DNA of 64,000 nucleotides, from positions 124,001-188,000 of the forward strand of contig CAMLTW010000001.1 of NCBI GenBank assembly GCA_946486375.1, in the 5' to 3' direction. The stretch is from an uncultured Rikenellaceae bacterium (GTDB lineage Bacteria > Bacteroidota > Bacteroidia > Bacteroidales > Rikenellaceae). Shown here one piece after another: positions 1-8,823 of the stretch (within the stretch, counting starts at the first letter, position 1; each line of letters opens with the position of its first letter). A program made the translations under genes and the position numbers. A model generated the notes under the pieces. It saw only the letters and a program-made list of their open reading frames with translations. It searched no databases and was not told the DNA's origin.

Positions 1-2936
1 CGGCCCAGCAGCGGCGAATCACCGGAACGGTGAGCGATGCGAGGGGTCCGTTGGCCGGGGTGGCGGTTACGGTCAAGGGCACCACTCAGGGAACGACCAC
101 GGACGGGGCCGGAAAGTATGCCATTTCCGCTTCGGCGGAAAGCATCCTGGAATTTTCCTTTATCGGCTACGTCGGGCAGGAAGTCACGGTCGGGTCCCGG
201 CAGGTGGTGGACGTTACGCTGGAGGAAGATGCCACGGACATCGACGAAGTGGTGGTGATCGGTTACGGTACGGTCAAAAAACGGGACTTGACCGGTTCCG
301 TGTCTTCCATCAAGGAGGATGTGATTCTGGCCATTCCGACCGGCAACGTCATGCAGGCATTGCAGGGACGAGTGACCGGTTTGGACATGCATGAAAACGA
401 CAAGGGCGAACTGAAGCTCGTCATGCGCGGACACCGTTCCATCAACGGTACGAATGATCCGCTGATCATTATCGACGGCGTGCAGGGCGGAAGCTACTCC
501 GATATCAACCCGGCCGACGTCGCTTCGATCGACATTCTGAAAGATGCATCGTCTACCGCGATCTACGGTTCGCAGGGGGCCAACGGGGTGATCATCATCA
601 CTACGAAGGCTCCGGATAAGGGGAAAATGACGGTGAATTACAACGCTTATGCCGGATGGACCATGTGGGCGGATCAGAACGATCGTCGTGTCGGCGAGTC
701 CTGGATCGCTCCGCGGCGGATAGCCGCCCAGAATGCCGGACAGTGGCAATCTGCGGCGGACGATGCGGCTCTGTTCGGGAGCAACGAGGCTTATCAGGCG
801 TTTATGAACAACGACTGGACCGACTATCGCGAACTGATCAGCCGGAAACCGTTCATGCAGAATCATACGTTGTCCATTTCGGGAGGGACGGAAACGGTCA
901 ACGCGCGTTTTACCGCCGGCTGGGAAGAATCGCAAACCAAAAGAAAAGGCGGTTCGTCCGACAAGTTCAACCTGCGCGCCGAAATCAACTCGAAAGTCAA
1001 TTCCTGGTTGAGCGCAGGGGTCAACATGCGGTTGGGACACAATTACAGCAAAGAATCTCCGTATCAGTCGGACGGCGGTTGGCAGTTGGGACATCCCTAC
1101 GATGAGAACGGGGATTTGATTATCTATCCCGTCGGCGAGTCCGGTTATGTCAATCCCTTGCTGGATGCTTATTATTCCAACATGAAGGTCAAGAAGGAGT
1201 ATTCGACCCGGATTTCCGCTACCGGCTATGTCGATGTCAAACCGGTGAAAGGACTCAACATTCGTTCCCAGTTCAATACGAATCTTTCCATGACCACGAC
1301 CGGTTCCTACACGGACAAGAACTCTTCGGGGCAGATCGCCGACAATCATGAAAGCAGCTCCAGTATGGAAATCGTTCCGAAACGGTATATCGAATGGAAC
1401 AACATCGTCACTTATGAGAAGAAGTTGGGCGACCATAGTTTCGGGATAACGGCCCTGACCGCTTACACCAAATCGATAAATGAAAAACTCACCGGTTCGG
1501 GTAAAGACCAGCTGGTCAATTCCAATCTGTGGCATGCTTTGGGCGGAACCAAGACGCAGGTGGTCGGTTCGGAATATGTGCAATCCCAGATGTTTTCCTA
1601 TGCGGCCCGTGTCAACTATTCGTATAAGGATCGTTATTTGTTCACCGCTTCGTGGCGCCGGGACGGTGCTTCCAGACTTTCGAAAGGACACAAGTGGGCC
1701 TCTTTCCCTTCGGCCGCATTGGCATGGCGTGTCAGCGAAGAAAACTTCATGTCGGGACAGACGTGGCTGGATAATCTGAAACTTCGTATCTCTTATGGGG
1801 TGACCGGTAATTCGGGTATCAAGGAATACGGAACCCAGAGCGGTGTGGTAAGTTCCAGCACGGGGCTCGCTTTGCAGGATAAACCGCTGTTGCATTACGA
1901 TTTCGCCAATTCCATCGGTAATACCGAAACGAAATGGGAGACTTCGGAAAACTTCGATGTCGGGGTCGACTTCTCAATCTTCAACGGTCGACTGGACGCA
2001 ACGATCGACTTCTACAACACCAATACGAAAGACCTGCTCCTGGCGCGGAAACTCCCGACCTCCGCAGGGGCCGACGGTAACTTTACGATCATGCAGAATA
2101 TCGGCCGTACCAATAACAAAGGAGTCGAAGTCACGCTGAGCGGTTACCCGATTCGCAAGAAGAATTTCTCCTGGAGAGCGACCTTTACATTCTCCCGCAA
2201 CGTGGAAAAAATCAAGGAACTGGTCGATGGAAACGATATCGTGCTCGACGGCACCGACAAGGAAACCAAGACGTTGATGATCGGTCATCCGATTACTTCC
2301 TACAATACGTATCAGTATCAGGGAATTTGGAGAACGGATGAAGCTGCCGAAGCCGCCAAGTATTTCACGACTTCTGCTAAAACCACCAGTTTCAAACCGG
2401 GGGACTACAAGATACTCGACCGGAACGGCGACTTTATCATCGACATGGACCATGACTATGACTACATCGGCTCTTCCACGCCCGACTGGTTCGCCGGGTT
2501 CGACCATACGTTCCAGTACAAGAACTTCGATTTGAACATTTACTTCTATTTCCGGTGGGGACAATACGGCAGTAATCCGGGAGCCAACCTCGATCCGGCG
2601 ACCGGTGGCGGTTATACCCTTTACGACAAATGGTTCTGGGCGGCCGGCACCAATGAAAACGCCAAACTTCCTCCGCTGGATGCCGGCAAGAAGCATTTCG
2701 ATTATCAGGGCTATCAATCCGTCTGGTATTGCGACAGGTCTTATTTCAAGATCAAGAACGTTTCGCTGGGGTACACCCTGCCGAAATCCGTACTGTCGAG
2801 AGCCGGCATCAAAAACCTCAGACTGTATGTTTCGGCGGCGAATCCGCTGTACTTCTCCAAGAGCAGCTGGCTGGAAGGTATCGATCCCGAAGGTTCGCTG
2901 AGGAACTATATTTTCGGCGTTGAGTTTTCATTTTAA
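1..2936 (+). CDS. SusC/RagA-family TonB-dependent outer-membrane transporter (5' truncated by window)
   Basis: This protein imports oligosaccharides across the outer membrane together with its SusD partner, using TonB energy. The frame is already open at base 3 and reads QQRRITGTVSD before the first possible start (GTG at 30), so the true start and signal peptide lie outside the window. About 977 residues are visible. In order they are a carboxypeptidase-D-like beta-sandwich (about 1-80), a plug starting at VVVIGYGTVKKRDLTGSV with the hallmark DPLIIIDG and DASSTAIYGSQGANGVI motifs (about 80-210), and a long beta-barrel ending in FGVEFSF, a typical barrel-closing C-terminal aromatic. susD follows after 20 bp. 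The family call is very secure. The ligand is unknown; nearby enzymes suggest a fucose-containing glycan. Confidence 0.97.
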   Translation, partial: AQQRRITGTVSDARGPLAGVAVTVKGTTQGTTTDGAGKYAISASAESILEFSFIGYVGQEVTVGSRQVVDVTLEEDATDIDEVVVIGYGTVKKRDLTGSVSSIKEDVILAIPTGNVMQALQGRVTGLDMHENDKGELKLVMRGHRSINGTNDPLIIIDGVQGGSYSDINPADVASIDILKDASSTAIYGSQGANGVIIITTKAPDKGKMTVNYNAYAGWTMWADQNDRRVGESWIAPRRIAAQNAGQWQSAADDAALFGSNEAYQAFMNNDWTDYRELISRKPFMQNHTLSISGGTETVNARFTAGWEESQTKRKGGSSDKFNLRAEINSKVNSWLSAGVNMRLGHNYSKESPYQSDGGWQLGHPYDENGDLIIYPVGESGYVNPLLDAYYSNMKVKKEYSTRISATGYVDVKPVKGLNIRSQFNTNLSMTTTGSYTDKNSSGQIADNHESSSSMEIVPKRYIEWNNIVTYEKKLGDHSFGITALTAYTKSINEKLTGSGKDQLVNSNLWHALGGTKTQVVGSEYVQSQMFSYAARVNYSYKDRYLFTASWRRDGASRLSKGHKWASFPSAALAWRVSEENFMSGQTWLDNLKLRISYGVTGNSGIKEYGTQSGVVSSSTGLALQDKPLLHYDFANSIGNTETKWETSENFDVGVDFSIFNGRLDATIDFYNTNTKDLLLARKLPTSAGADGNFTIMQNIGRTNNKGVEVTLSGYPIRKKNFSWRATFTFSRNVEKIKELVDGNDIVLDGTDKETKTLMIGHPITSYNTYQYQGIWRTDEAAEAAKYFTTSAKTTSFKPGDYKILDRNGDFIIDMDHDYDYIGSSTPDWFAGFDHTFQYKNFDLNIYFYFRWGQYGSNPGANLDPATGGGYTLYDKWFWAAGTNENAKLPPLDAGKKHFDYQGYQSVWYCDRSYFKIKNVSLGYTLPKSVLSRAGIKNLRLYVSAANPLYFSKSSWLEGIDPEGSLRNYIFGVEFSF

Positions 2937-2956
2937 CCAAGGAAAAAATTAAAGCG

Positions 2957-4813
2957 ATGAAAAGGATTAAAAATATATTCATCTCGGGTGCGGCGCTCCT
3001 TGCCGCGGCTTTCGGGATACAGTCCTGCGACCTGGAAGAGTACAATCCCGCCGGAGCGACCGTGGATGTACTGCTTTCCACCCCGGACGGCGTGGCTGCT
3101 TTCGTCAATCGTCTGTATTACAATTATCCCTGGAAGTATTTCGGGCGCGAAGACCCCGTTTTGTACCTGGAAAGCAGTACGGACATCTGGGTGCCGCGCG
3201 GCGGCAGTGCCAATACCTATGGCCAGAACATGACCATGTATAAGAACATGACTTCGGGCGTCGGACAATTCGCAACGGTCTGGAACCGTCAATACGATAA
3301 CATCAACCGTACGAATGCCATCATCAACCGGATCGGCGACGTCGAATACATTTCCCAGGATGAGAAGAATTTTCATGAAGGGCAGGCCCGCTGGTTCCGC
3401 GCCTACGCCTACTGGTGGCTCTGCGAATTTTTCGGCGATGTCGAACTGAGACTCGAAGAAACGAAAACCGCTGTTTTCGAGGCTTACCGCACGAAAGCCG
3501 AAGTGATTTACGATCAGGTGATCCTGCCCGATCTCCGGCTGGCCTGCAAGCAACTTCCCGTTACTCCGCTCGACGGTTATTATGGTCGTCACACCAGAAA
3601 AGCGGCGTACGGTATGTTGGCTCGCTGCGCCCTGACCCGCGCCAGTTATTGCGCCACCGAAGCCGAAGCCAAACCGTTCTATCAGGAGGCTTACGATGCG
3701 GCTACGTATGTCATCAACAATAAGGAAGAGTTGAACATCGAGCTGTACGATACGTATGACGAAGTATGGCAGGCCAAGAACAACAAGACGAACACGGAGT
3801 TTCTGGCCGTCGTGACCCATTCGTCCAATTCGACCTACAATGCTCAAAAGAAGAATCCGAATCGGCTGTTCATGTATTTTTCTCCCAAACTGCAATCGCA
3901 TATGGGCATCTCTGCCAGCTCGGACAACTGGGAATATTATAAGGAACAGGGAAACAGCAGCGCGGCTCAAATGCCCACCCGTTTCTTCCTGGGGTTGTTC
4001 GAAGAGGGGGATTTGCGTTATGACATTCTCTTTCAGGAAAAATTCTATGCGCCTACCGATCAGGATTACAGCTATGACTGGGCTTCTTCGTCCACGGCTG
4101 AAACCGACAGAAGTTTCTTCGGCAAGGATCTGGATGCGATTAAGGCCGCTAACGGTGGAAAGACCACTCTGGAACCGGGCGATCTGGTTTACTGGTTCCC
4201 GAGAACTGCCGTCAGCGAAGAGGTGGAAAAATCTTCGCTGACCGCTATCGTGGATATCGATAAGCGGTACAACGCCGACGGCAGCGTTCGCACGGCAGAG
4301 GAAAACGGCAACGCCTGGCTGACCCAGTGCATGCCTCGTTTCAAAAAATTCCGGATCTCGGACACTCCGACTCCGGGAGACGAGGATGTGATTCTTTGCA
4401 CCAATGCCAACAGCAACGTCGGGTATGCGGACGTATGCATCATGCGGTTCGCCGAAATGCAGTTGATCGCTGCCGAAGCCGCCATGTATCTGGGTACCGA
4501 CAACAAGGGTGCGGACTTTATCAATCAGTTGCGTAAACGCATCATCAAGCCGGGGTATGAAGCCGCCATGACGGTTACGGCTGCCGACATGGATATCGAC
4601 TTCATCCTGGATGAACGGGCCCGGGAGCTTTGCGGCGAATGGTTGCGCTGGTTCGACCTGCATCGTACCCATAAACTGATCGAGCGCGTTAGATTGCATA
4701 ATCCGGAAGCCGGGGAAAATATACAGGATCATCACATCTTGCGTCCGATTCCCGAAGCGTTCCTCAGTACGCTGATGAACCGGGATCAATTCGGTCAGAA
4801 CAAAGGGTATTAG
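2957..4813 (+). CDS. SusD/RagB-family glycan-binding outer-membrane lipoprotein
   Basis: This surface lipoprotein caps the SusC barrel and captures glycan. The 618 residues start MKRIKNIFISGAALLAAAFG and reach a lipobox at IQSC, so Cys24 should be lipidated. The family's conserved C-terminal signature is present as DERARELCGEWLRWFDL, followed by the usual closing segment with RPIPEAFL and N-rich QFGQNKGY. Length is normal to slightly long for the family. It sits 20 bp behind susC and is surely co-transcribed with it. A strong 12-bp inverted repeat lies 58 bp after the stop, before the beta-helix gene. Which sugar it binds cannot be read from sequence, because binding residues are not conserved in this family. 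Confidence 0.97.
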   Translation: MKRIKNIFISGAALLAAAFGIQSCDLEEYNPAGATVDVLLSTPDGVAAFVNRLYYNYPWKYFGREDPVLYLESSTDIWVPRGGSANTYGQNMTMYKNMTSGVGQFATVWNRQYDNINRTNAIINRIGDVEYISQDEKNFHEGQARWFRAYAYWWLCEFFGDVELRLEETKTAVFEAYRTKAEVIYDQVILPDLRLACKQLPVTPLDGYYGRHTRKAAYGMLARCALTRASYCATEAEAKPFYQEAYDAATYVINNKEELNIELYDTYDEVWQAKNNKTNTEFLAVVTHSSNSTYNAQKKNPNRLFMYFSPKLQSHMGISASSDNWEYYKEQGNSSAAQMPTRFFLGLFEEGDLRYDILFQEKFYAPTDQDYSYDWASSSTAETDRSFFGKDLDAIKAANGGKTTLEPGDLVYWFPRTAVSEEVEKSSLTAIVDIDKRYNADGSVRTAEENGNAWLTQCMPRFKKFRISDTPTPGDEDVILCTNANSNVGYADVCIMRFAEMQLIAAEAAMYLGTDNKGADFINQLRKRIIKPGYEAAMTVTAADMDIDFILDERARELCGEWLRWFDLHRTHKLIERVRLHNPEAGENIQDHHILRPIPEAFLSTLMNRDQFGQNKGY

Positions 4814-4870
4814 GATTCGGAACCGAGCGTATTCGGAAGCGTCCGAATATTCCCGGAAGTGAAATGGAAC

Positions 4871-4907
4871 GGATGCGGAGCGGGAAAGTTTTTTACGCTC
4901 CGCATCC
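4871..4907 (+). repeat. Perfect 12-bp stem-loop between susD and the beta-helix gene
   Basis: GGATGCGGAGCG (4871-4882) and CGCTCCGCATCC (4896-4907) pair perfectly around a 13-base loop. A second, smaller repeat, ATTCGGA-N4-TCCGAAT, lies at 4831-4848. No T-run follows the large stem, so a simple intrinsic terminator is doubtful. An mRNA stability or processing element after susCD is the alternative. Confidence 0.6.
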
Positions 4908-4997
4908 TTATTCGTGGAAAATTTCGGGTAGCTTTCCGTGGCCGGAACCCGGAGGGAGCTCCGAAATTCCGAAATCGGAATATTCGGGGAAACGTTT

Positions 4998-5030
4998 TTG
5001 TTTTATTTCGATTTATTTTTCGTATATTCG
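4998..5030 (+). promoter_or_regulatory. Probable Bacteroidetes-type promoter for the beta-helix gene
   Basis: TTG at 4998-5000 is followed after 22 bases by TATATTCG at 5023-5030, one mismatch from the TAnnTTTG -7 consensus. Transcription would start near 5037, giving a leader of about 66 bases. Confidence 0.42.
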
Positions 5031-5102
5031 TATTCCATACCGGAAATGTCGCCGTGTTTCGATCGGCGACGGAAGGTGACTGTGAACGCAAACATTCGAT
5101 CC

Positions 5103-7076
5103 ATGAGAAAAGTGAAACACATTGCTGCATTGGCCTGCGCGCTTCTTTTAACGGGGGCCGCGGCTCAGGCGCAGAAGACGATTTACGTATCGCCCGACGC
5201 GCCCAAAAACGGAAAGGGGACGCTTGAAGCTCCGTACGGTTCCATCGAAGAGGCTCAGGCGGCTGTCAGGAAGCTGAATAAAAAGATGACGGGGGATATC
5301 ACGGTGTATCTTCGGGGCGGCACCTACACGCTTGCTTCTCCCCTTCTTTTCAAAGAGGAAGATTCGGGGATGAACGGGTTCCGTGTCGTTTACAAGGCTT
5401 ATGAAAACGAAAAACCGATCGTCAGCGGAGGGCATGCGATTACCGGTTGGGAACCTACCGCCCACAAGCACATTTATAGCGCTCCGTTCGAAAGCGGTGA
5501 AAAACTCCGCGCCCTTTTCGTCAACGGCAAACGGGCGCGCATGGCCGGGATGGGAGCTCCTATCCGGGGACAGGGCAGCTGGGGACGGATCGAAGTGACC
5601 GGAGACGAACCCTGGGCGTACGGCAGCGGCAACGTTGTGGAAGGCATTAAGTTCTTGCTGAAGGATCTGCCGCTCCTTTCCAACCCGGAAGACGTGGAAC
5701 TGATCCAGAAAAACGTATGGAACGAAAAGATACTGGGCGCTTCGGCGGTCGAAAGAATCGATCGGGATACGCTGGTCATTCGGCTCCAGCAGCCTTACGG
5801 AGCCATTCTGACGTCGCTGGCATGGGCCGGAAGAACCAACTACAACAAGGATTTCATCATCCGGAATGCGTTCGAATTGCTCGACAGTCCGGGCGAGTTC
5901 TATTTCGACCGGAAGAAAGGGCGCCTTTATTATTATGCGGGCGACGAAGACATGTCCCGTGCCGAGGTGATTGCGCCCGTCAGCAAGGGATTGATCCGGA
6001 TTTATGGTTCAGGGGTGGATTCCCGTGCGGGGAACCTGGCTTTCGAAGGGATTACTTTTTCGCACGATGCGTGGGGGTTGATGGAAATCGAGGATTCCTA
6101 CGGTTTCGGCGGGATTCAAAGTCTCGGACTGGCGATCAAATACATTCCGGGCGGCAACTGGCATCCCACCAAGTACAACAGCACCGATGTGCCTCCGGGA
6201 AGCATCGACGTGAAGAATGCGCAGAACGTTTCCTTTGTCCGCAACCGGTTCGAGCAGCTGAATTCAGCGACTGCCGTCAGCTACGTGAATGACGTAGTCG
6301 GCTCCGAGGTTACCGGCAATTTCTTCAACGATCTGCTGGGAAATGCGGTCTGTGTAGGGCATCCGCAGCATTACGAAATCGGCGACGGCGATATTTACGG
6401 CCCCGGTGTCGAGGGGGTATGCAAGGACATTCGGATTACCAACAATTACATCCGGAACGTTTCGCTCGATTTCCGCATGGTGGAAGCGATCATGGCGTTC
6501 TTCGTGGAGCATGTCAATTTCGATTACAACGACATTTCGGGTACCCCTTACGGTGCCATTGCCTGCGGGTGGTGGTGGGCCAATGCGGGCATTCCGCCGT
6601 CCACGGTCGCCAAAGACAATACCATCAGCTACAACCGCATCGGCAATACGCATATCGTTCTGCATGACGGCGGTATGATTTACACGCTGGGAAAACAGCC
6701 CAACTCGACGATCAAGGGCAACTATCTTTTCAACGGGCCGAGGTGCATCTATCCGGACGACGGTTCGGCTTACTTCACCGTTACCGATAACGTGGTCAAC
6801 AGCCTGCACCGGTTATGGCTGCACATCGCTTCCGACCGGTGTCACGACATCGTGATCGATCACAATTTCGTGAAGGACAACGGGACGATCAACAACGGCG
6901 TGAATACGCCCCTGACCAATACGATCAATTTCCGCAACCGTCCGTTCGACGACGAAGCCAAAGGGATCATGGAGAAGGCAGGCATTCAGGAACCGTACAA
7001 AGACATCATCCCGGCACGGGAACCCGAACGGATCGACATTTATCCCTGGGTGGAAAAGGAACCCTGGATCAACTGA
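5103..7076 (+). CDS. Secreted right-handed parallel beta-helix protein, GH141-like
   Basis: The ATG at 5103 was chosen because it opens a clear signal peptide (MRKVKHIAALACALLLTGAA, cleavage near AQAQ) although the frame is open further upstream. The 657-residue protein begins TIYVSPDAPKNGKGTLEAPY and then shows VYLRGGTYTL, EDSGMNGF and PIVSGGHAITGW. This N-terminal pattern matches, from memory, GH141 enzymes such as the pectin-degrading alpha-L-fucosidase BT1002. The rest is rich in short N/I/V-periodic strands such as VTDNVVNSLHRLWLHI, typical of a beta-helix. It is a paralogue of the protein at 18964-20844. It lies downstream of susCD, so it probably acts in the periplasm or at the surface on the imported glycan. 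The fold is secure; the GH141 assignment and reaction are inference, and a polysaccharide lyase or epimerase is possible. Confidence 0.85.
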   Translation: MRKVKHIAALACALLLTGAAAQAQKTIYVSPDAPKNGKGTLEAPYGSIEEAQAAVRKLNKKMTGDITVYLRGGTYTLASPLLFKEEDSGMNGFRVVYKAYENEKPIVSGGHAITGWEPTAHKHIYSAPFESGEKLRALFVNGKRARMAGMGAPIRGQGSWGRIEVTGDEPWAYGSGNVVEGIKFLLKDLPLLSNPEDVELIQKNVWNEKILGASAVERIDRDTLVIRLQQPYGAILTSLAWAGRTNYNKDFIIRNAFELLDSPGEFYFDRKKGRLYYYAGDEDMSRAEVIAPVSKGLIRIYGSGVDSRAGNLAFEGITFSHDAWGLMEIEDSYGFGGIQSLGLAIKYIPGGNWHPTKYNSTDVPPGSIDVKNAQNVSFVRNRFEQLNSATAVSYVNDVVGSEVTGNFFNDLLGNAVCVGHPQHYEIGDGDIYGPGVEGVCKDIRITNNYIRNVSLDFRMVEAIMAFFVEHVNFDYNDISGTPYGAIACGWWWANAGIPPSTVAKDNTISYNRIGNTHIVLHDGGMIYTLGKQPNSTIKGNYLFNGPRCIYPDDGSAYFTVTDNVVNSLHRLWLHIASDRCHDIVIDHNFVKDNGTINNGVNTPLTNTINFRNRPFDDEAKGIMEKAGIQEPYKDIIPAREPERIDIYPWVEKEPWIN

Positions 7077-7102
7077 TCCGGGCGTATCCCGAAAGCCATG
7101 CG

Positions 7103-7138
7103 AAAAGAGCAAATTCCTTTGGAATTTGCTCTTTTTTT
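7103..7138 (+). terminator. Rho-independent terminator, bidirectional
   Basis: GAGCAAATTCC-TTT-GGAATTTGCTC is followed by a run of seven T on the plus strand. The stem extends with A/T pairs, so the minus strand also ends in four T. It closes the plus-strand beta-helix gene and can also stop the convergent GH29 gene. Confidence 0.9.
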
Positions 7139-7249
7139 GGTTCCCGCCCTATGGGGAATTTCAGAAGCGTATTTTTTACGGCCCTAACCTTTATGGCGGT
7201 CAAAGCATGACCGACGTGCGTCCGTTGCCCGAAAAACATTCTGCACGGG

Positions 7250-8671
7250 TCATTCCAGATCAATCCGGACGGCCTGCGCCAGATCGGACGGAATCCGCGT
7301 TTTGGGCGGTATGGTGAACGTCAATCCGTCCGCCGTTTGCGTGAAGGTGCACGTATGCGGTTCCTTCAATCCGAGTACGGTCACGGATTTGATTTTCGAT
7401 CCGGTGTTTCCCCGCTTGAGCTGTTTCAGTTCCACCGTTGCACCCTGTCCCGGCCAATCGAGGAAAATCGCGTAGATCGTGTTGCCTTTCCGGGTGTAAT
7501 GTACTTTCTGATTTTCCGGAGTGTATTCGTAGGAAACGGAGAACGGGCGCGTTCCGTAGATGGATTCGCCGTAAGACCACAACCAGACTCCGACGTTGGC
7601 GACGATGTCTTTCTGATCCTGGGGGAACGTTCCGTCTGCCCGGGGCGACAGGTTCAGCAGGAACTGGCCGTTGTTGCTGACCGCTTCGATCAGCTTGTGG
7701 ACGATTTCCTTCGGGGTACGGAGAGCCATTCCTTCCACGTATCCCCACGAATAGTGGTATCCCGTTCCGATGGCGTAATCGCACAGCCAGGGGATGGGGT
7801 CGATCCGGTCGGGATTGCTCATTTCGTGATCCAGCATGCAGATGTCCCGCGGAAAATCCTTGTTTTTATAGGTGACGATCACATCCTGACCGCGCTCTTC
7901 GGCCGTGTTGAAATAGTGCGCCAGAAACTTCAGTTTGTACGGTTCCGGGATCTGATCCATCCACGCGTCGAAGTAGATGATGTCCGGACAGTACTTGTCG
8001 ACTACTTCGTTGCTTTTGTCCAGCCACATCCCCAGCCACTCGTCGTGAGGCATCTGGCATCCGTACATCTTTGCATATTTCGGATCGGCTGCTGCCCATT
8101 CGGGTTTCACCTTGACGTACGTGTAATTGTTTTCATGGTGAAGCGAGACGAAGAATTTCATGCCCTGTTTCCGGATGGCTTGAGCCAGTTCGCCGATCAC
8201 ATCCCGCCGGGGCCCCATGTTTTTGGCATTGAACGGGGTATGCCGGCTGTCCCACATGGAAAAGCCGTCATGGTGTTCCCCGACGGCTCCGGCGAAACGG
8301 GCGCCGCTTTTTTTGAACAGCATCGCCCACTCGTCCGGGTCGAAACGTTCGGCCCGGAACTGGGGGATGAAATCGTGATAACCGAACTCCGAAAGCGGGC
8401 CGTACAGAGCGACATGACGCCGATAGGTACCCATCTTGTCGTACCGATCGTCCTGATGCATGAAATAGTAGTATTGCTCGTTGTCGTAAGCGGGAACCGA
8501 ATAGACCCCCCAGTGACAGTAAATCCCGAATTTGGCGTCGCGCATCCATTCCGGGACGGGAACATGCTGCCGGAGCGATTCCCAGTCGGCTCCGTATTTC
8601 GTTTGTCCCGATGCATGTGCAGCCATGATCGCACAACAGGAAAAGAGCGCTGTTTTCAGATATTTAAACAT
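7250..8671 (-). CDS. Alpha-L-fucosidase, glycoside hydrolase family 29, secreted
   Basis: This enzyme removes terminal alpha-L-fucose by a retaining mechanism. The start at 8671 (MFKYLKTALFSCCAIM) gives a signal peptide ending near HASGQ. The frame runs open upstream to 8989, but that part is non-coding in character. The 473 residues show GH29 motifs: FGIYCHWGVYSVP (48-60), EHHDGFSMWDS (132-142) and CPDIIYFDAW, with Asp235 as candidate nucleophile. The C-terminal part has NNGQFLLNLSPRADGTFP and YGESIYGTRPF, the usual end of the barrel, before a beta-sandwich tail. It is the second gene after the propeller enzyme, with 152 bp between them holding a large hairpin. The family is certain. Linkage preference is not visible. 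Confidence 0.96.
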   Translation of the reverse strand: MFKYLKTALFSCCAIMAAHASGQTKYGADWESLRQHVPVPEWMRDAKFGIYCHWGVYSVPAYDNEQYYYFMHQDDRYDKMGTYRRHVALYGPLSEFGYHDFIPQFRAERFDPDEWAMLFKKSGARFAGAVGEHHDGFSMWDSRHTPFNAKNMGPRRDVIGELAQAIRKQGMKFFVSLHHENNYTYVKVKPEWAAADPKYAKMYGCQMPHDEWLGMWLDKSNEVVDKYCPDIIYFDAWMDQIPEPYKLKFLAHYFNTAEERGQDVIVTYKNKDFPRDICMLDHEMSNPDRIDPIPWLCDYAIGTGYHYSWGYVEGMALRTPKEIVHKLIEAVSNNGQFLLNLSPRADGTFPQDQKDIVANVGVWLWSYGESIYGTRPFSVSYEYTPENQKVHYTRKGNTIYAIFLDWPGQGATVELKQLKRGNTGSKIKSVTVLGLKEPHTCTFTQTADGLTFTIPPKTRIPSDLAQAVRIDLE

Positions 8672-8742
8672 GGATCGATGGTTTTTGAAAAATTGATTTT
8701 TTTCCGGAGGCAAGGTTCCGGTCACTTCTGCGTTCGAAAAAT

Positions 8743-8802
8743 GGTTCAAATGCGAATCGTCGATTCCGTTTGAAAACGGCGCCTTTTCTTCGCATTTGAA
8801 CC
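8743..8802 (-). repeat. Nested 14-bp inverted repeat between the two minus-strand PUL genes
   Basis: GGTTCAAATGCGAA (8743-8756) pairs perfectly with TTCGCATTTGAACC (8789-8802). Inside the loop, CCGTTT-GA-AAACGG forms a second hairpin. Read on the minus strand the outer stem is followed by ATTTTTC, so a leaky terminator is possible between the propeller gene and the fucosidase. Confidence 0.65.
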
Positions 8803-8823
8803 GTGTGTTTTCCGATTCCGGGC

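Noticed and set aside
2933-4789. A 618-codon open frame on the minus strand opposite susD
   Set aside because: It mirrors the susD coding region exactly, where the plus-strand frame has a lipobox and family motifs.
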